64,000 nucleotides of DNA from Ruminococcus sp. FMBCY1 (GTDB taxonomy: Bacteria > Bacillota > Clostridia > Oscillospirales > Acutalibacteraceae), in NCBI RefSeq assembly GCF_023921805.1, contig NZ_CP074197.1, positions 2,170,001 to 2,234,000 of the forward strand, read 5' to 3'. This document shows, one piece after another, positions 41,504-51,228 of the stretch. The position numbers and the translations under genes were made by a program. Each line of letters starts with the position of its first letter. The first letter of the stretch is position 1. The notes under the pieces are model-generated. The model ran no database searches. It saw only the letters and a list, made by a program, of their open reading frames with translations, and had not been told where the DNA came from.

Positions 41504-41545
41504 AAAGCCATCTTTGATTTTATCAGTCAAAGATGGCTTTGCTTG
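41504..41545 (+). terminator. Terminator of the rrf2 gene
   Basis: Perfect 14-bp stem AAAGCCATCTTTGA (41504-41517) with TCAAAGATGGCTTT (41527-41540). The 41476-41782 gap holds only this and the cysK terminator. Confidence 0.85.
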
Positions 41546-41689
41546 TTAATTAGTTTTTTATTGTTTAGGCAAATAATGTTTTAACACACAAAGTTTAGTT
41601 TTGAAAATTTAGCTTTTGCGTTACTTTGTTGCCTGAACGATAATCAGCTAAAGCATAAATTTCTCCCAAAAACTTTTGATAAAAGCCCA

Positions 41690-41738
41690 AAATAACAGAC
41701 CACAAAGCCGAAGTAAAATTCCGTCTTTGTGGTCTGTT
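41690..41738 (-). terminator. Terminator of cysK
   Basis: Perfect 14-bp stem AACAGACCACAAAG (41694-41707) with CTTTGTGGTCTGTT (41725-41738); on the minus strand followed by ATTTTG. Confidence 0.85.
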
Positions 41739-41782
41739 AAAAAATTCCTAAATAATTTATTACAGGGGATAGATATTAAAAA

Positions 41783-42715
41783 TTATTTATCTGAGAACAT
41801 TGGAGTTGAAAGGTAACGGTCGCCTGTATCGGGAAGAAGCGCTACAATTATCTTACCCTTGTTTTCAGGGCGTTTAGCAAGCTCGGTTGCCGCATATACT
41901 GCCGCACCCGAAGAAATACCTACAAGCACACCCTCTGTACGGGCAATAGCTTTGCCTGTTGCAAAGGCTGCCTCGTTCTCAACAGCGAAGATTTCATCAT
42001 ATACTTTAGTATCAAGGGTTTCGGGAACAAAGCCTGCGCCGATACCCTGAATTTTGTGAGGACCTGCAACACCCTTTGAAAGTACAGGTGATGTAGCCGG
42101 TTCAACTGCAACGATTTTTACATTTGGATTTTTTGACTTAAGATATTTACCTACACCTGTTACGGTACCGCCTGTACCTACGCCTGCAACAAAAATGTCA
42201 ATCTTGCCGTCTGTATCCTCCCAGATTTCAGGACCTGTTGTTGCAAAGTGAGCGGCAGGGTTTGCCTGGTTTACGAACTGACCCGGAATAAAGCTGTGCG
42301 GAATTTCACTTGCAAGTTCGTCAGCCTTTGCGATAGCGCCCTTCATACCTTTTGCACCGTCAGTAAGAACAAGTTCTGCGCCGTAAGCCTTAAGAAGATT
42401 TCTGCGTTCGATACTCATTGTTTCAGGCATTGTAAGAATAATTCTGTAACCTCTTGCGGCTGCTACCGCTGCAAGACCGATACCTGTGTTACCGCTTGTA
42501 GGCTCAATGATTACAGAATCAGATGTAAGCAAGCCTTTTTCTTCCGCATCATCAATCATAGCCTTTGCTACTCTGTCCTTAACACTTCCTGCCGGATTAA
42601 AATATTCAAGCTTTGCAAGTACAGGTGTGTCAAGTCCCTGTGCAGCAGAGTAATTATTGAGTTTCATAATAGGTGTTCTGCCAATGAGGTCAGTGATTTT
42701 CTCGTAAATTTTCAT
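41783..42715 (-). CDS. cysK: Cysteine synthase A
   Basis: Product of 310 aa. PLP lysine in [14 protein letters not shown], substrate loop [34 protein letters not shown] and the PLP-phosphate and SSGAA regions ([12 protein letters not shown]). It makes cysteine from O-acetylserine and sulfide. AAAGGAG precedes the ATG. It has its own consensus promoter with the best-formed of the shared Rrf2-type palindromes. Confidence 0.96.
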   Translation of the reverse strand: MKIYEKITDLIGRTPIMKLNNYSAAQGLDTPVLAKLEYFNPAGSVKDRVAKAMIDDAEEKGLLTSDSVIIEPTSGNTGIGLAAVAAARGYRIILTMPETMSIERRNLLKAYGAELVLTDGAKGMKGAIAKADELASEIPHSFIPGQFVNQANPAAHFATTGPEIWEDTDGKIDIFVAGVGTGGTVTGVGKYLKSKNPNVKIVAVEPATSPVLSKGVAGPHKIQGIGAGFVPETLDTKVYDEIFAVENEAAFATGKAIARTEGVLVGISSGAAVYAATELAKRPENKGKIIVALLPDTGDRYLSTPMFSDK

Positions 42716-42779
42716 AATGCATTCTCCTTTATAATATAATGTTTATAGTAATGTCCGTAATTGAAATTCAATCCTTATT

Positions 42780-42832
42780 AAACCTACATAAATTATAGGT
42801 ATTATTATAGCACCGCAATATTGCATTGTCAA
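42780..42832 (-). promoter_or_regulatory. cysK promoter and Rrf2-type operator
   Basis: On the minus strand TTGACA (42827-42832), 17-bp spacer, TATAAT (42804-42809). The palindrome AACCTACATAAATTATAGGT (42781-42800) overlaps the transcription start, a repressor position. Confidence 0.78.
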
Positions 42833-43030
42833 CACTTAAATATAAATATTTCCGAAAAAAATAATAAATATCGAATTTTTAATGCTGATATGCAATATGT
42901 ATAGAAATACAACGGGATTTTTTATAAACAAAATTTTAAATACAATTGCAAACTTTTACAATATATGTTAAAATTAGAGCAATAATAAGCAAACGGATTT
43001 ACCGTGAAATTTAAAAGAAGGTGTATAACT

Positions 43031-44131
43031 TTGAAAAAATGTTTTTCGATTGTACTGACTGTACTTATGGCGGTGATAGCTTTTACAGCTTTTTCATCAG
43101 TTAATGCTGTTTCTGTCGAAAGTAATCAATCGGTACATACTAACCAAACAGCGGACTTAGGAATACCTCCGCTTGACTTCGGCGATTCAAATGACTATGA
43201 CAGCGGCGGTTCTGATTGGGGCGGCAGCTCTGACTGGGGCGGCAGTTCCGATTGGGGTGACAGTTCTGATTGGGACAGTTCAGACCACAGCAGTTCCGAA
43301 AGCAGCGGAGAAGGTCTTGGATTTGGCGGAACGTTAGTTGTTTTCCTTGTAGTTATCGGTATAGTTGTTTACGGCATGATAAGGAGCAAAAAGGACAGCA
43401 AAAGAACAACTAAAAGAACAACTACTACTGTTGGCAGATCACAGACAATTCAGCAGTCGGCAGGCAGAAATATTACACTTCCTGACCGTACGGCACAGAT
43501 TTCAGACCTTATCAAGCAGAATGATCCGAACTTCTCGGCAGAAGATTTCCTATCATTCTCAAGATATGTATATGTTACCATTCAGGACGCTTGGAGCAAG
43601 CGTGACCTTTCACCTGTAAGAATTTATTTACACGATAATCTCTACAATCAAACTCAAAAACAGATTGATCGCAAGATTGCAAACGGCGTAATCAATAAGA
43701 TTGAAAATGTAGCCGTAAGTACAGCTTATCTTACAGCGTATCGCAGAGATAAAGAATTTGAGTATGTTACAGTTTATCTCAATGCCCGTCTTACAGACTA
43801 TGAGATAAACGAAAAGACCGGTCAGGTTCTCCGTGGAGATCCTAATGCAAGATACGAGTTGAGATACACACTTCGCTTTGCCCGTAATGCAGGCATTAAG
43901 ACCACAAGTGCAAACAGTCAGACGCTTAAGTCACACAGTTGCCCGAATTGCGGTGCTCCTCTTGAAATGTCAAGTTCCGGCAAGTGCGAATACTGCGGAA
44001 GTACAATTACAACAGGTCAGTATTCATGGGTACTCAGCGAATATTCTTCTATTCGTAACGATACTGTTGACCAAGGCATTTATATTGAAAAAGATAACAA
44101 TGCTCAAAACAATACAAATAATAATCAGTAA
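43031..44131 (+). CDS. Membrane-anchored Tim44-like protein with zinc ribbon
   Basis: Product of 366 aa from TTG 43031 (AGAAGGTG upstream). Signal peptide (CFSIVLTVLMAVIAFTAFSS); a secreted low-complexity stretch of about four SDWGGS-type repeats rich in Ser, Asp and Trp; a membrane helix (GGTLVVFLVVIGIVVYGMI); a basic stop-transfer; then a cytoplasmic Tim44-like domain (DPNFSAEDFLSFSRYVYVTIQ) and a zinc ribbon (SCPNCGAP, CEYCGS). Tim44-like domains bind membranes or partner proteins; the function in bacteria is unclear. Confidence 0.8.
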   Translation: MKKCFSIVLTVLMAVIAFTAFSSVNAVSVESNQSVHTNQTADLGIPPLDFGDSNDYDSGGSDWGGSSDWGGSSDWGDSSDWDSSDHSSSESSGEGLGFGGTLVVFLVVIGIVVYGMIRSKKDSKRTTKRTTTTVGRSQTIQQSAGRNITLPDRTAQISDLIKQNDPNFSAEDFLSFSRYVYVTIQDAWSKRDLSPVRIYLHDNLYNQTQKQIDRKIANGVINKIENVAVSTAYLTAYRRDKEFEYVTVYLNARLTDYEINEKTGQVLRGDPNARYELRYTLRFARNAGIKTTSANSQTLKSHSCPNCGAPLEMSSSGKCEYCGSTITTGQYSWVLSEYSSIRNDTVDQGIYIEKDNNAQNNTNNNQ

Positions 44132-44145
44132 TTTTTTATTGCTGT

Positions 44146-44178
44146 TCGGGACCGGGATTTTTCCCAGTCCCGATTTTT
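44146..44178 (+). terminator. Terminator of the Tim44-like gene
   Basis: TCGGGACCGGGA (44146-44157) pairs with TCCCAGTCCCGA (44162-44173), then TTTTT. Confidence 0.9.
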
Positions 44179-44334
44179 GTATTTAATCCGTAAATATTTT
44201 TTTATATAATGGCAAAATAAAGCTATAAACAAAGTTGTTTTTTACATAATGTATCAAATACTTGCATTTTTTTAACTTGTGTGTTATATTGTAAATGATT
44301 TGTTAATCAATATTTCTAAGTACAAGGTGATATT

Positions 44335-45153
44335 ATGGATTACAAAATTATTGCACTTGACATTGACGGTACTCTGACTAACTCTCAAAAAGAGATTACT
44401 CCACGCACTCGATACGCTATTATTGACGCTCAAAAAATGGGCAAAAAGGTTGTAATCGCTTCGGGCAGACATCCTATGGGGATTCAGAGCATTGCAAGAG
44501 ATTTATTGCTTGACCGCTATGAGGGTTATATTATGGCTTTCAACGGAGGAAAAATTCTTGATTGTACTACCGGACGAACTATTGTAAGTAAGGATTTTCC
44601 GAAGGAATACCTTTCCGACATACTCGGTGTGTTGAAAGAATCAAATCTTTCTGTTCATACCTATGATGATAAGAAAATCATTACAGGCGGCACTTTGAAT
44701 GATTATTCAAATGTTGAAAGAGATATTCTCAAAATGGAAATGGTTGTTGTGGAAGATTTTGCGGCGAATATTCCTGAAAAAATCAATAAACTTTTACTTT
44801 CGGGCGAACCTGCCGAAATTGATAAATATAACGAAATTCTTGCAAAACGCTACGACGGTTTGCTTGATGTGTATAAGAGCGCACCGTACTTCCTCGAGAT
44901 TATGCCTTTCGGCGTAACAAAGGGTTCTATGCTGCCTATGCTGCTTGAAAAACTCGGTTTTACAAACGAAGAGATGATTGCTTTTGGCGACAATTACAAT
45001 GATATAACTATGATTGGTTATGCGGGTCTTGGAGTTGCTATGGGCAATGCAGAGGAAGATGTAAAAAAGATTGCAAATTATGTCTGCGAGTCAAATGATG
45101 ATGACGGAGTCGCAAAAACACTTGAAAAATATGTTTTGAAAAGTAATATATAA
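44335..45153 (+). CDS. Cof-type HAD hydrolase
   Basis: Product of 272 aa. Motif I ALDIDGTLTNS, motif II VIASGRHPMGI, Lys in GVTKGSMLPMLLEKLG and motif IV FGDNYNDITMIGYAG, with a C2-type cap between: the Cof subfamily of sugar-phosphate or flavin-phosphate phosphatases. AAGGTGAT precedes the ATG. A promoter TTGCAT-N17-TATATT lies upstream. Single gene; substrate unknown. Confidence 0.92.
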   Translation: MDYKIIALDIDGTLTNSQKEITPRTRYAIIDAQKMGKKVVIASGRHPMGIQSIARDLLLDRYEGYIMAFNGGKILDCTTGRTIVSKDFPKEYLSDILGVLKESNLSVHTYDDKKIITGGTLNDYSNVERDILKMEMVVVEDFAANIPEKINKLLLSGEPAEIDKYNEILAKRYDGLLDVYKSAPYFLEIMPFGVTKGSMLPMLLEKLGFTNEEMIAFGDNYNDITMIGYAGLGVAMGNAEEDVKKIANYVCESNDDDGVAKTLEKYVLKSNI

Positions 45154-45190
45154 TTTGTAGTTGTGATATATAAATAGTTGTGATATATAA

Positions 45191-45220
45191 AAACTCTCTG
45201 AATTTAATCGGAGAGTTTTT
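45191..45220 (+). terminator. Terminator of the HAD gene
   Basis: AAACTCTC (45191-45198) pairs with GAGAGTTT (45211-45218), followed by T residues. Confidence 0.8.
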
Positions 45221-45421
45221 TGCTTTGTCGAAAAATCTGTCTGCTTTTTAAAAAAACAGCACTTTGTTCACTTTTTTGTATAAATTACATAAAACAAGTA
45301 TTAAATGTTTGGAAGTACAGATTTCTAATAATTCTAAATCAGAAAAAAAATCGTTAATAACTATTTTATAATTATATGTAGATGTTAAATTTTGATTTTA
45401 ACGGAAAATGGAGGAAAAGCT

Positions 45422-47683
45422 ATGACAAAGGTAAAAAAACTCATTGCTTTAATGCTCGTTGTCTGCATTGCGGCAACAGTGGGAATTGTGTCGGTTTCGG
45501 CTGCTACTGTTGACGATGCTGAGTCAGTTCAGGCTAAATACGACGGTATTAAAGTGCATGTGTATTCTGAAGACGGCGCACCGAACATCTATTATTGGAA
45601 CAGCCTTCCGCAGAATATCGCAACAGATTACCCCGGTCCTAAAATGACCGCCGAGGGTGATAACAGCTACTGCTACACATTCGACAATGTAACAAAAATC
45701 AATATGATGTTTGTTACAAACGGCACTCAGTCTGCTGAAACAACAAGAAACAGCGGCGAGTGGTGGTACAAAAACGGAAGATGGTCTTCTAAGTCTTGGA
45801 ATGATTTTGATGACTGGCAGAGAACGGATCTTCGTGAAGATTCAATTTACTTTGTAATCACAACTCGTTTCTATGACGGTGACACAGGCAACAATGTTCA
45901 TTGTTGGGACGACCAGCAAGCTAACAACCCTGATTCAGACCCTGCTTGGAGAGGCGACTTTAAGGGCCTTATCGAAAAACTTGATTACATCAAGGCTTTA
46001 GGCTTCAGTGCAATTTGGATTACTCCTGTTGTAACAAATGCGTCAGGTTATGACTACCATGGCTATCACGCATTTGATTTCTCAACTGTTGATGTTCGTT
46101 ATGAGAGTGACGATGTTAAATATCAGGATCTTATCGATGCTGCACATGAAAAAGGTATGAAGATTATTCAGGACATAGTTATCAATCATACAGGTAACTT
46201 TGGTGAGGCTACTCTCGCTCCTATGTTTACAAAAGAGTATAACACACTTAAGGATCTTGAATCTGTTAATTGTATGGTTCCGATTCCTGATTCGGATTTT
46301 GCAAAAACATTCCCTGACTATGACAGTCTTGCTCCGGGTTATCAGTATCAGGCAAGACTTAATATAATGAAGGATACTAAGGCTCTTGATTCAGGCGATC
46401 ATGACACGGAAAATAACTATCATCATTATAAAGACCTTAGCTGGGAAAGCCCAACTGTACAGACAGGACAGATTGCCGGTGACTGCGTTGATGTAAACAC
46501 AGAAAATCCAAAGGTTGCAGAGTATCTTAACAATGTTTACGGCGATTATATCAACATGGGTGTTGACGCATTCAGAATGGATACCGAAAAGCATGTATCA
46601 AGACTTACTCTTAACCAGTTCTATTTCCCATCATGGCTTAAGACAGGCGGAAAGAATTTCTATGTATTCGGCGAGGTTTGTACTCGTGTAAGCGAGTTCT
46701 GGAACCATAATATCCCTGCAATTTCTGCTCCTTTCTATACTTGGGCAGAAACAGACAGCAAGTATATCAATGCTCTCGGCGATGATCAGCTTGAAAATGT
46801 AAACCTTACAAATGCTCACTATGCAAGCAATTCATCTACAAGTAATCAGCCAACTTCTGATAATGTTTATCTTAATGGTATTACATATCATACTCCTGAT
46901 TACAGTAAGGGCAATGGCACAGGCGTTATTGACTTCCCAATGCATTGGAACTTCTCTAATGCCAGCAATGCATTTACCCGTGCTCTTGAAGAGGATCCAT
47001 ATTATAATGATTCAACATGGAATGTAACTTATGTTGACTCCCATGACTACGGTCCTGATATGGATACTCGTTATAATGGCGGTACTCAGGCTTGGGCAGA
47101 AAACCTTTCACTTCTCTTTACATTCCGTGGAATTCCATGTCTATACTATGGTTCAGAAGTTGAATTCCAAAAGGGTGTAAGTATAGACCTTGGTCCAAAT
47201 GCTCCTCTTTCAACTTTAGGTCGTGCATATTTCGGCGATTATCTTGAGGGTGATGTTTCAGCTACTGATTTCGGTGAATATAGCGCATCGGGAACAGTTG
47301 CCGAAACTCTTAATTCTCCGCTTGCTGTTCACCTTAAACAACTGAATATGATTCGTAGGGCAGTACCTGCTCTCCAGAAAGGTCAGTATACAAAGGACAG
47401 CGAATATGTAACTGGTAATATGGCATTTATCCGCCGTTATACAAATTCAAGCGAAGGCGTAGACAGCCTTGCACTTGTAACTATTTCAGGCGGCGCTACA
47501 TTCAAGAACATTCCTAACGGCAAGTATATTGACGCTGTTACAGGTGATGTTAAGACTGTTACAAACGGCACACTTACAGTAGGCAGTATCGGTAAAGCCA
47601 ACATGAGATGCTATGTAGCTTGCGGTTCAGGCTTCACAGGCATTGACGGTAAGATCGGTACAAACGGTACATATCTTAAGTAA
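45422..47683 (+). CDS. Secreted GH13 alpha-amylase with N-terminal starch-binding module
   Basis: Product of 753 aa. Signal peptide (KKLIALMLVVCIAATVGIVSVSA). Residues about 38-125 resemble a CBM26-type module (VHVYSEDGAPNIYYWNS, GEWWYKNGRW). The GH13 barrel then shows FSAIWITPV, DIVINHTG, nucleophile VDAFRMDTEKH, acid/base FYVFGEVCT and VDSHDYGPD. A C-terminal beta domain ends at KIGTNGTYLK. No dockerin or sorting signal, so it is probably free or bound through its own module. It degrades starch outside the cell. GGAGG precedes the ATG. Confidence 0.92.
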   Translation: MTKVKKLIALMLVVCIAATVGIVSVSAATVDDAESVQAKYDGIKVHVYSEDGAPNIYYWNSLPQNIATDYPGPKMTAEGDNSYCYTFDNVTKINMMFVTNGTQSAETTRNSGEWWYKNGRWSSKSWNDFDDWQRTDLREDSIYFVITTRFYDGDTGNNVHCWDDQQANNPDSDPAWRGDFKGLIEKLDYIKALGFSAIWITPVVTNASGYDYHGYHAFDFSTVDVRYESDDVKYQDLIDAAHEKGMKIIQDIVINHTGNFGEATLAPMFTKEYNTLKDLESVNCMVPIPDSDFAKTFPDYDSLAPGYQYQARLNIMKDTKALDSGDHDTENNYHHYKDLSWESPTVQTGQIAGDCVDVNTENPKVAEYLNNVYGDYINMGVDAFRMDTEKHVSRLTLNQFYFPSWLKTGGKNFYVFGEVCTRVSEFWNHNIPAISAPFYTWAETDSKYINALGDDQLENVNLTNAHYASNSSTSNQPTSDNVYLNGITYHTPDYSKGNGTGVIDFPMHWNFSNASNAFTRALEEDPYYNDSTWNVTYVDSHDYGPDMDTRYNGGTQAWAENLSLLFTFRGIPCLYYGSEVEFQKGVSIDLGPNAPLSTLGRAYFGDYLEGDVSATDFGEYSASGTVAETLNSPLAVHLKQLNMIRRAVPALQKGQYTKDSEYVTGNMAFIRRYTNSSEGVDSLALVTISGGATFKNIPNGKYIDAVTGDVKTVTNGTLTVGSIGKANMRCYVACGSGFTGIDGKIGTNGTYLK

Positions 47684-47714
47684 TTAAATAATTAAATAAT
47701 TATAATTACAACTA

Positions 47715-47745
47715 AGAGGATGGAGTAAAATTCATCCTCTTTTTG
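47715..47745 (+). terminator. Terminator of the amylase gene
   Basis: AGAGGATG (47715-47722) pairs with CATCCTCT (47733-47740), followed by TTTTG. Confidence 0.88.
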
Positions 47746-47923
47746 TATATATTTGCAGATAAATGAATATTTTTGCTAAAATGTATATAAATATGACATA
47801 ATCTTAATTATAAATAAGACACTTTAAAGCATTTTGTATCTTTTCTTTTGCTTTAAAATGTGATATAATGTTCTTTAATGGTAATTATAAATTTACTAAT
47901 CTTTATTGTAGGAAGTGATTTTG

Positions 47924-49282
47924 ATGGGCAGTTATTCAGATAACACACCGGCTATCCATGACTTGGCACAAAAAATGATCTCAAATTCGATGATCGATAC
48001 AAGTCTTTATTCAAAGTATAATGTTAAGAGAGGACTTCGTGACCTTGACGGTAAGGGTGTATTAACAGGCCTTACAGATATTTCCACAATTATCCAGAAT
48101 AAAGAAGTTGACGGTAAGCTTGTTCCTTGCGACGGTGAGTTGTATTATCGTGGATATAATGTAAACGATATTGTCGGTGGTATTCTTGAGGATGATCGTT
48201 TTGGTTTTGAAGAAGTTGTTTACCTTCTTCTTTTTGGCGAAATGCCAAATGTCGCACAGCTTAAGGATTTTAAGGAATTGCTTGTAAAATACAGAACTTT
48301 ACCGCAGAACTTTGTTCGTGATGTTATTCTTAAAGCACCGAGTGAAGATATGATGAACTCGATTGCTCGAAGCGTACTTACTTTGTTCTGTTACGATGAT
48401 AACCCTAATGATACATCGGTAGATAATGTTCTTCGTCAGTGTATTCAGCTTATTTCAGTATTTCCGATGCTTTCGGTTTACGGTTATCATGCATATAACC
48501 ACTATCTCCGTGACAAAAGCCTTTATATTCACCGTGCAGAGCCTACTATGTCCACAGCGGAGGTTATTTTGTCATTACTTCGTCCTGACAGAAAATACAC
48601 ACCGCTTGAGGCAAAAGTTCTTGATATGGCGCTTATTCTTCATATGGAGCACGGCGGCGGTAACAACTCTACATTTACAACTCATGTTGTAACTTCTTCC
48701 GGTACAGATACTTATTCGGCAATTGCAGCGGCTTTGGCATCTCTTAAAGGCCCTAAGCACGGCGGTGCAAATGTTAAAGTATTCTATATGTTTGAGGATA
48801 TTAAAAAGCACATAAAAGACTGGAAAGATGACGAAGAAATTGCAGATTACCTTGAAAAAATACTCGAAAAGCAGACATTCGACAGAATGGGTCTTATCTA
48901 TGGTATGGGTCACGCTGTTTATACAATTTCTGACCCTCGTCAGATTATTCTTAAGGGCGCAGTTCAAAAACTTGCAAAAGCAGAAGGCTATGATGAGGAC
49001 TTTGAACTTTATGAGAGAGTAGAAAGACTTGCTCCGCAGGTTATCGGCAAAAAGCGTAAGATTTATAAAGGCGTTGCGTCCAATGTCGATTTTTACAGCG
49101 GTTTGCTTTACAGTATGCTTGACATTCCTTGTGAGCTTTATACACCGATGTTCGCTACAGCCAGAATTGCAGGTTGGAGCGCACATAGACTTGAGGAAAT
49201 CGTAAATGGCGGTAAGATTATCCGTCCTGCTTATATGAGTATTTCTACAACAAAGAATTATACTCCACTTGATAAAAGATAA
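47924..49282 (+). CDS. gltA: Citrate synthase
   Basis: Product of 452 aa. Citrate synthase core: YYRGYNVNDIV, HMEHGGGNNSTFTTHVVTSS (catalytic His), LKGPKHGGANVKV and GMGHAVYTISDPR, then FATARIAGWSAHRLEEI. The longer N-terminus (DTSLYSKYNVKRGLRDLDG) is typical of clostridial type enzymes. It feeds 2-oxoglutarate and glutamate synthesis in an incomplete TCA pathway. GGAAGTGA precedes the ATG at 47924. Confidence 0.94.
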   Translation: MGSYSDNTPAIHDLAQKMISNSMIDTSLYSKYNVKRGLRDLDGKGVLTGLTDISTIIQNKEVDGKLVPCDGELYYRGYNVNDIVGGILEDDRFGFEEVVYLLLFGEMPNVAQLKDFKELLVKYRTLPQNFVRDVILKAPSEDMMNSIARSVLTLFCYDDNPNDTSVDNVLRQCIQLISVFPMLSVYGYHAYNHYLRDKSLYIHRAEPTMSTAEVILSLLRPDRKYTPLEAKVLDMALILHMEHGGGNNSTFTTHVVTSSGTDTYSAIAAALASLKGPKHGGANVKVFYMFEDIKKHIKDWKDDEEIADYLEKILEKQTFDRMGLIYGMGHAVYTISDPRQIILKGAVQKLAKAEGYDEDFELYERVERLAPQVIGKKRKIYKGVASNVDFYSGLLYSMLDIPCELYTPMFATARIAGWSAHRLEEIVNGGKIIRPAYMSISTTKNYTPLDKR

Positions 49283-49294
49283 TATTAAAAATTA

Positions 49295-49330
49295 AGGCGG
49301 ATACTTGCAAAGAGTACCCGCCTATTTTTT
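49295..49330 (+). terminator. Terminator of citrate synthase, abutted by the insertion sequence
   Basis: AGGCGGATACT (49295-49305) pairs with AGTACCCGCCT (49313-49323), followed by a T run that is also part of the ISL3-type element's target duplication. Confidence 0.88.
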
Positions 49331-49332
49331 CG

Positions 49333-50727
49333 GGTTCTATGTCAATAGTTGGGGTAAACCCAAAAAAGAAGAATTGAAATGAACAAGCGATAGTAAATCA
49401 AGCTATCGCTTGTTTTTGCATTTGGTGAGAAAACATATGTAAAATACGGTTACGGAAACGCTTAAAATTTCTGTAACCATAAGCATTACGCTTAAGTACC
49501 TTAATCTTGTTGTTGCAGCCTTCGGTAAAGCCGTTGGTGATAGTGGAAGAAAAAGAATTCAGAATACCCGGAAGCCAATTAATCATAGTATTAGCACATT
49601 TTTTAAATTGAGGAATACCACAGTCTAAAGCAGAATTTATCCAATTAGAAAAAGCTGTTTTTGCAGACTGTCGGTCTTTGCAATCAAGGATTTTAAGGAA
49701 ATCCTCTTTGTAAAAATGAGCAGTAGAAAGAGTTGGAGAAGTAAAAAGCATAACATTTACCTGTTGTTTTTGTTCGTCAGAAAGGAGGTCAAATCTTTTT
49801 AGTAAAAGCTGTCTTGATTGCTTGAAGTATCTGCGATGAGATTTGCTGAATTTCTTTTGTTCTTGTTTGCGAACAGCCTCAAAAGCCCAGATAACTTGCC
49901 GTATCCAATGGTATTTATCAACAATCTGTGAGGCATTTTTAAACCACACAGAAGAAATATTAGAGTAGGGTTTCCACATATCACTGACAAAAAACTGAAC
50001 CTTGTCACGCTGTGACTTATCAAAATGGTTAAAATACTCAGTTAGGAAATGCGCATATCTTTTTGGAAGAATGTCCAAAACGACCTTGTTGACAGGATCG
50101 GTGAGAATACATTGATACTTTTCACTGTTCGTATTGCCTTTAAATTCATCAATAGAAATAGCAGATGGGAGCTTTTTAGGAGCGTAGGAAACTAAATCAA
50201 AAACCCTGATTACGGAGCTTACAGAGAGGTTAACCTCTCTTGCAACGCTTGAAAAAGAAACTTCATTTCTCAATTTGTCAATGATATACAAAGACAATCT
50301 GTTAGTCATACGATGATAACGAGGGAGGAAATCGACATTTTCAGGGAAACGCTTGCCACAGGAGCAACGATATCGACGCTTATAAAGATGAATAAAGATG
50401 TGCTTGCCAAAGGCAGGAATATCCTTTATAGGCTGTTCACGATAATCGTGAACCTTATCAGTTAAATTGCCACAGCAAGGACATTTGTGAGGTTTTCGTT
50501 TTAACCGGCAGTTAATATAGATTGAATTATCAATTTCTTCAATTTTTTCTATATCAACATCTTGCAATCCTAAGAGTTTTTCGGTAAAATATTTGTAGAG
50601 CATATTTGTTCCTCCGTTTCTGGTTTCTAGTCAATTCCATTTTAACGGATTTTAGACAAATATGCTCTACTTTTTTAAAATTATTTTTGTAGGATCTATT
50701 TGTTACCCCAACATTTATTATAGAGCC
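49333..50727 (-). mobile_element. ISL3-type insertion sequence
   Basis: The 1395-bp element carries imperfect terminal inverted repeats: GGTTCTATGTCAATAGTTGG at 49333 and, on the other strand at 50727, GGCTCTATAATAAATGTTGG, both continuing GGTAA. The 7-mer TTTTTCG flanks both sides (49326-49332 and 50728-50734), a target duplication (family usual is 8). It is complete and carries one intact transposase. Confidence 0.9.
49398..50603 (-). CDS. ISL3-family transposase
   Basis: Product of 401 aa. N-terminal zinc fingers (HKCPCCGNLTDKVHDY, YRCSCGKRFPEN), HTH (VSFSSVAREVNLSVSSVIRVFD), and the DDE domain: Asp in SAISIDEFKGN, Asp in FFVSDMWKPY, and the conserved Glu in ITNGFTEGCNNKIKVLKRNAYGYRNF. 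The frame has no disruption. AGGAGG lies upstream of the ATG. Confidence 0.93.
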   Translation of the reverse strand: MLYKYFTEKLLGLQDVDIEKIEEIDNSIYINCRLKRKPHKCPCCGNLTDKVHDYREQPIKDIPAFGKHIFIHLYKRRYRCSCGKRFPENVDFLPRYHRMTNRLSLYIIDKLRNEVSFSSVAREVNLSVSSVIRVFDLVSYAPKKLPSAISIDEFKGNTNSEKYQCILTDPVNKVVLDILPKRYAHFLTEYFNHFDKSQRDKVQFFVSDMWKPYSNISSVWFKNASQIVDKYHWIRQVIWAFEAVRKQEQKKFSKSHRRYFKQSRQLLLKRFDLLSDEQKQQVNVMLFTSPTLSTAHFYKEDFLKILDCKDRQSAKTAFSNWINSALDCGIPQFKKCANTMINWLPGILNSFSSTITNGFTEGCNNKIKVLKRNAYGYRNFKRFRNRILHMFSHQMQKQAIA

Positions 50728-50737
50728 TTTTTCGTAA

Positions 50738-51174
50738 AAGTTATGGTTTGGCGGAGTGTCGGTCGGGCATTGAAATTTAGTTAACGCTAAATTATCCTCC
50801 CCAAAACAAAAAAAGTTTACTCAATTTTTCAAAAATTGCGGGTTTGGGCAGCACACATAAAAATCTTCCGATATAACAATTTATCAGGCGCAAACAGCTA
50901 CGCTGTTTGCATACTTGCACCGAGTTTGAAAAAACAGGCGGTAGTCTTTTGGAAAAAATTGCTTATTTATTGTTTATTGAATGGCTTTCTTGTTGCTATC
51001 GCATTTAAGGGTATTCGCCGTTGCGTTCAAGCCGCCAAACAGCAAGCCGTTCGACTATCGTTAGATTGCATAAACGGAAAGTATTTGTGGGCTTTGCCAA
51101 CACCCACGACCTTTGAAAAGGTCGACCAAACTTCTATAGTTGCTTTTCCAATTTATTCCGCTAAATCATAATTT
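50738..51174 (+). repeat. Hairpin-rich MITE-like repeat, copy 1
   Basis: About 435 bp with terminal inverted repeats TTATGGTTTGGCGGA (50741-50755) and TCCGCTAAATCATAA (51157-51171). Inside are short perfect palindromes, e.g. GCAAACAGC/GCTGTTTGC and GACCTTTGAAAAGGTC. It is very similar to 56406-56845 and to the inverted copy at 63631. A 111-codon frame within it is not conserved and is not called. Confidence 0.8.
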
Positions 51175-51194
51175 ATTAATATTGCCCCAACATA

Positions 51195-51222
51195 AAAAAC
51201 TCCCGCCCAAGCGAGAGTTTTT
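51195..51222 (-). terminator. Terminator of the cohesin-like gene
   Basis: AAAAACTCCCGC (51195-51206) pairs with GCGAGAGTTTTT (51211-51222), one mismatch. Confidence 0.8.
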
Positions 51223-51228
51223 AACATT

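Noticed and set aside
48575..49186. 203-codon frame antisense to citrate synthase
   Set aside because: No family features or ribosome site; lies fully within a conserved gene.
50836..51171. 111-codon open frame inside repeat copy 1
   Set aside because: It is not kept in the other two copies of the repeat, has no ribosome site and consists of the palindromic repeat sequence.
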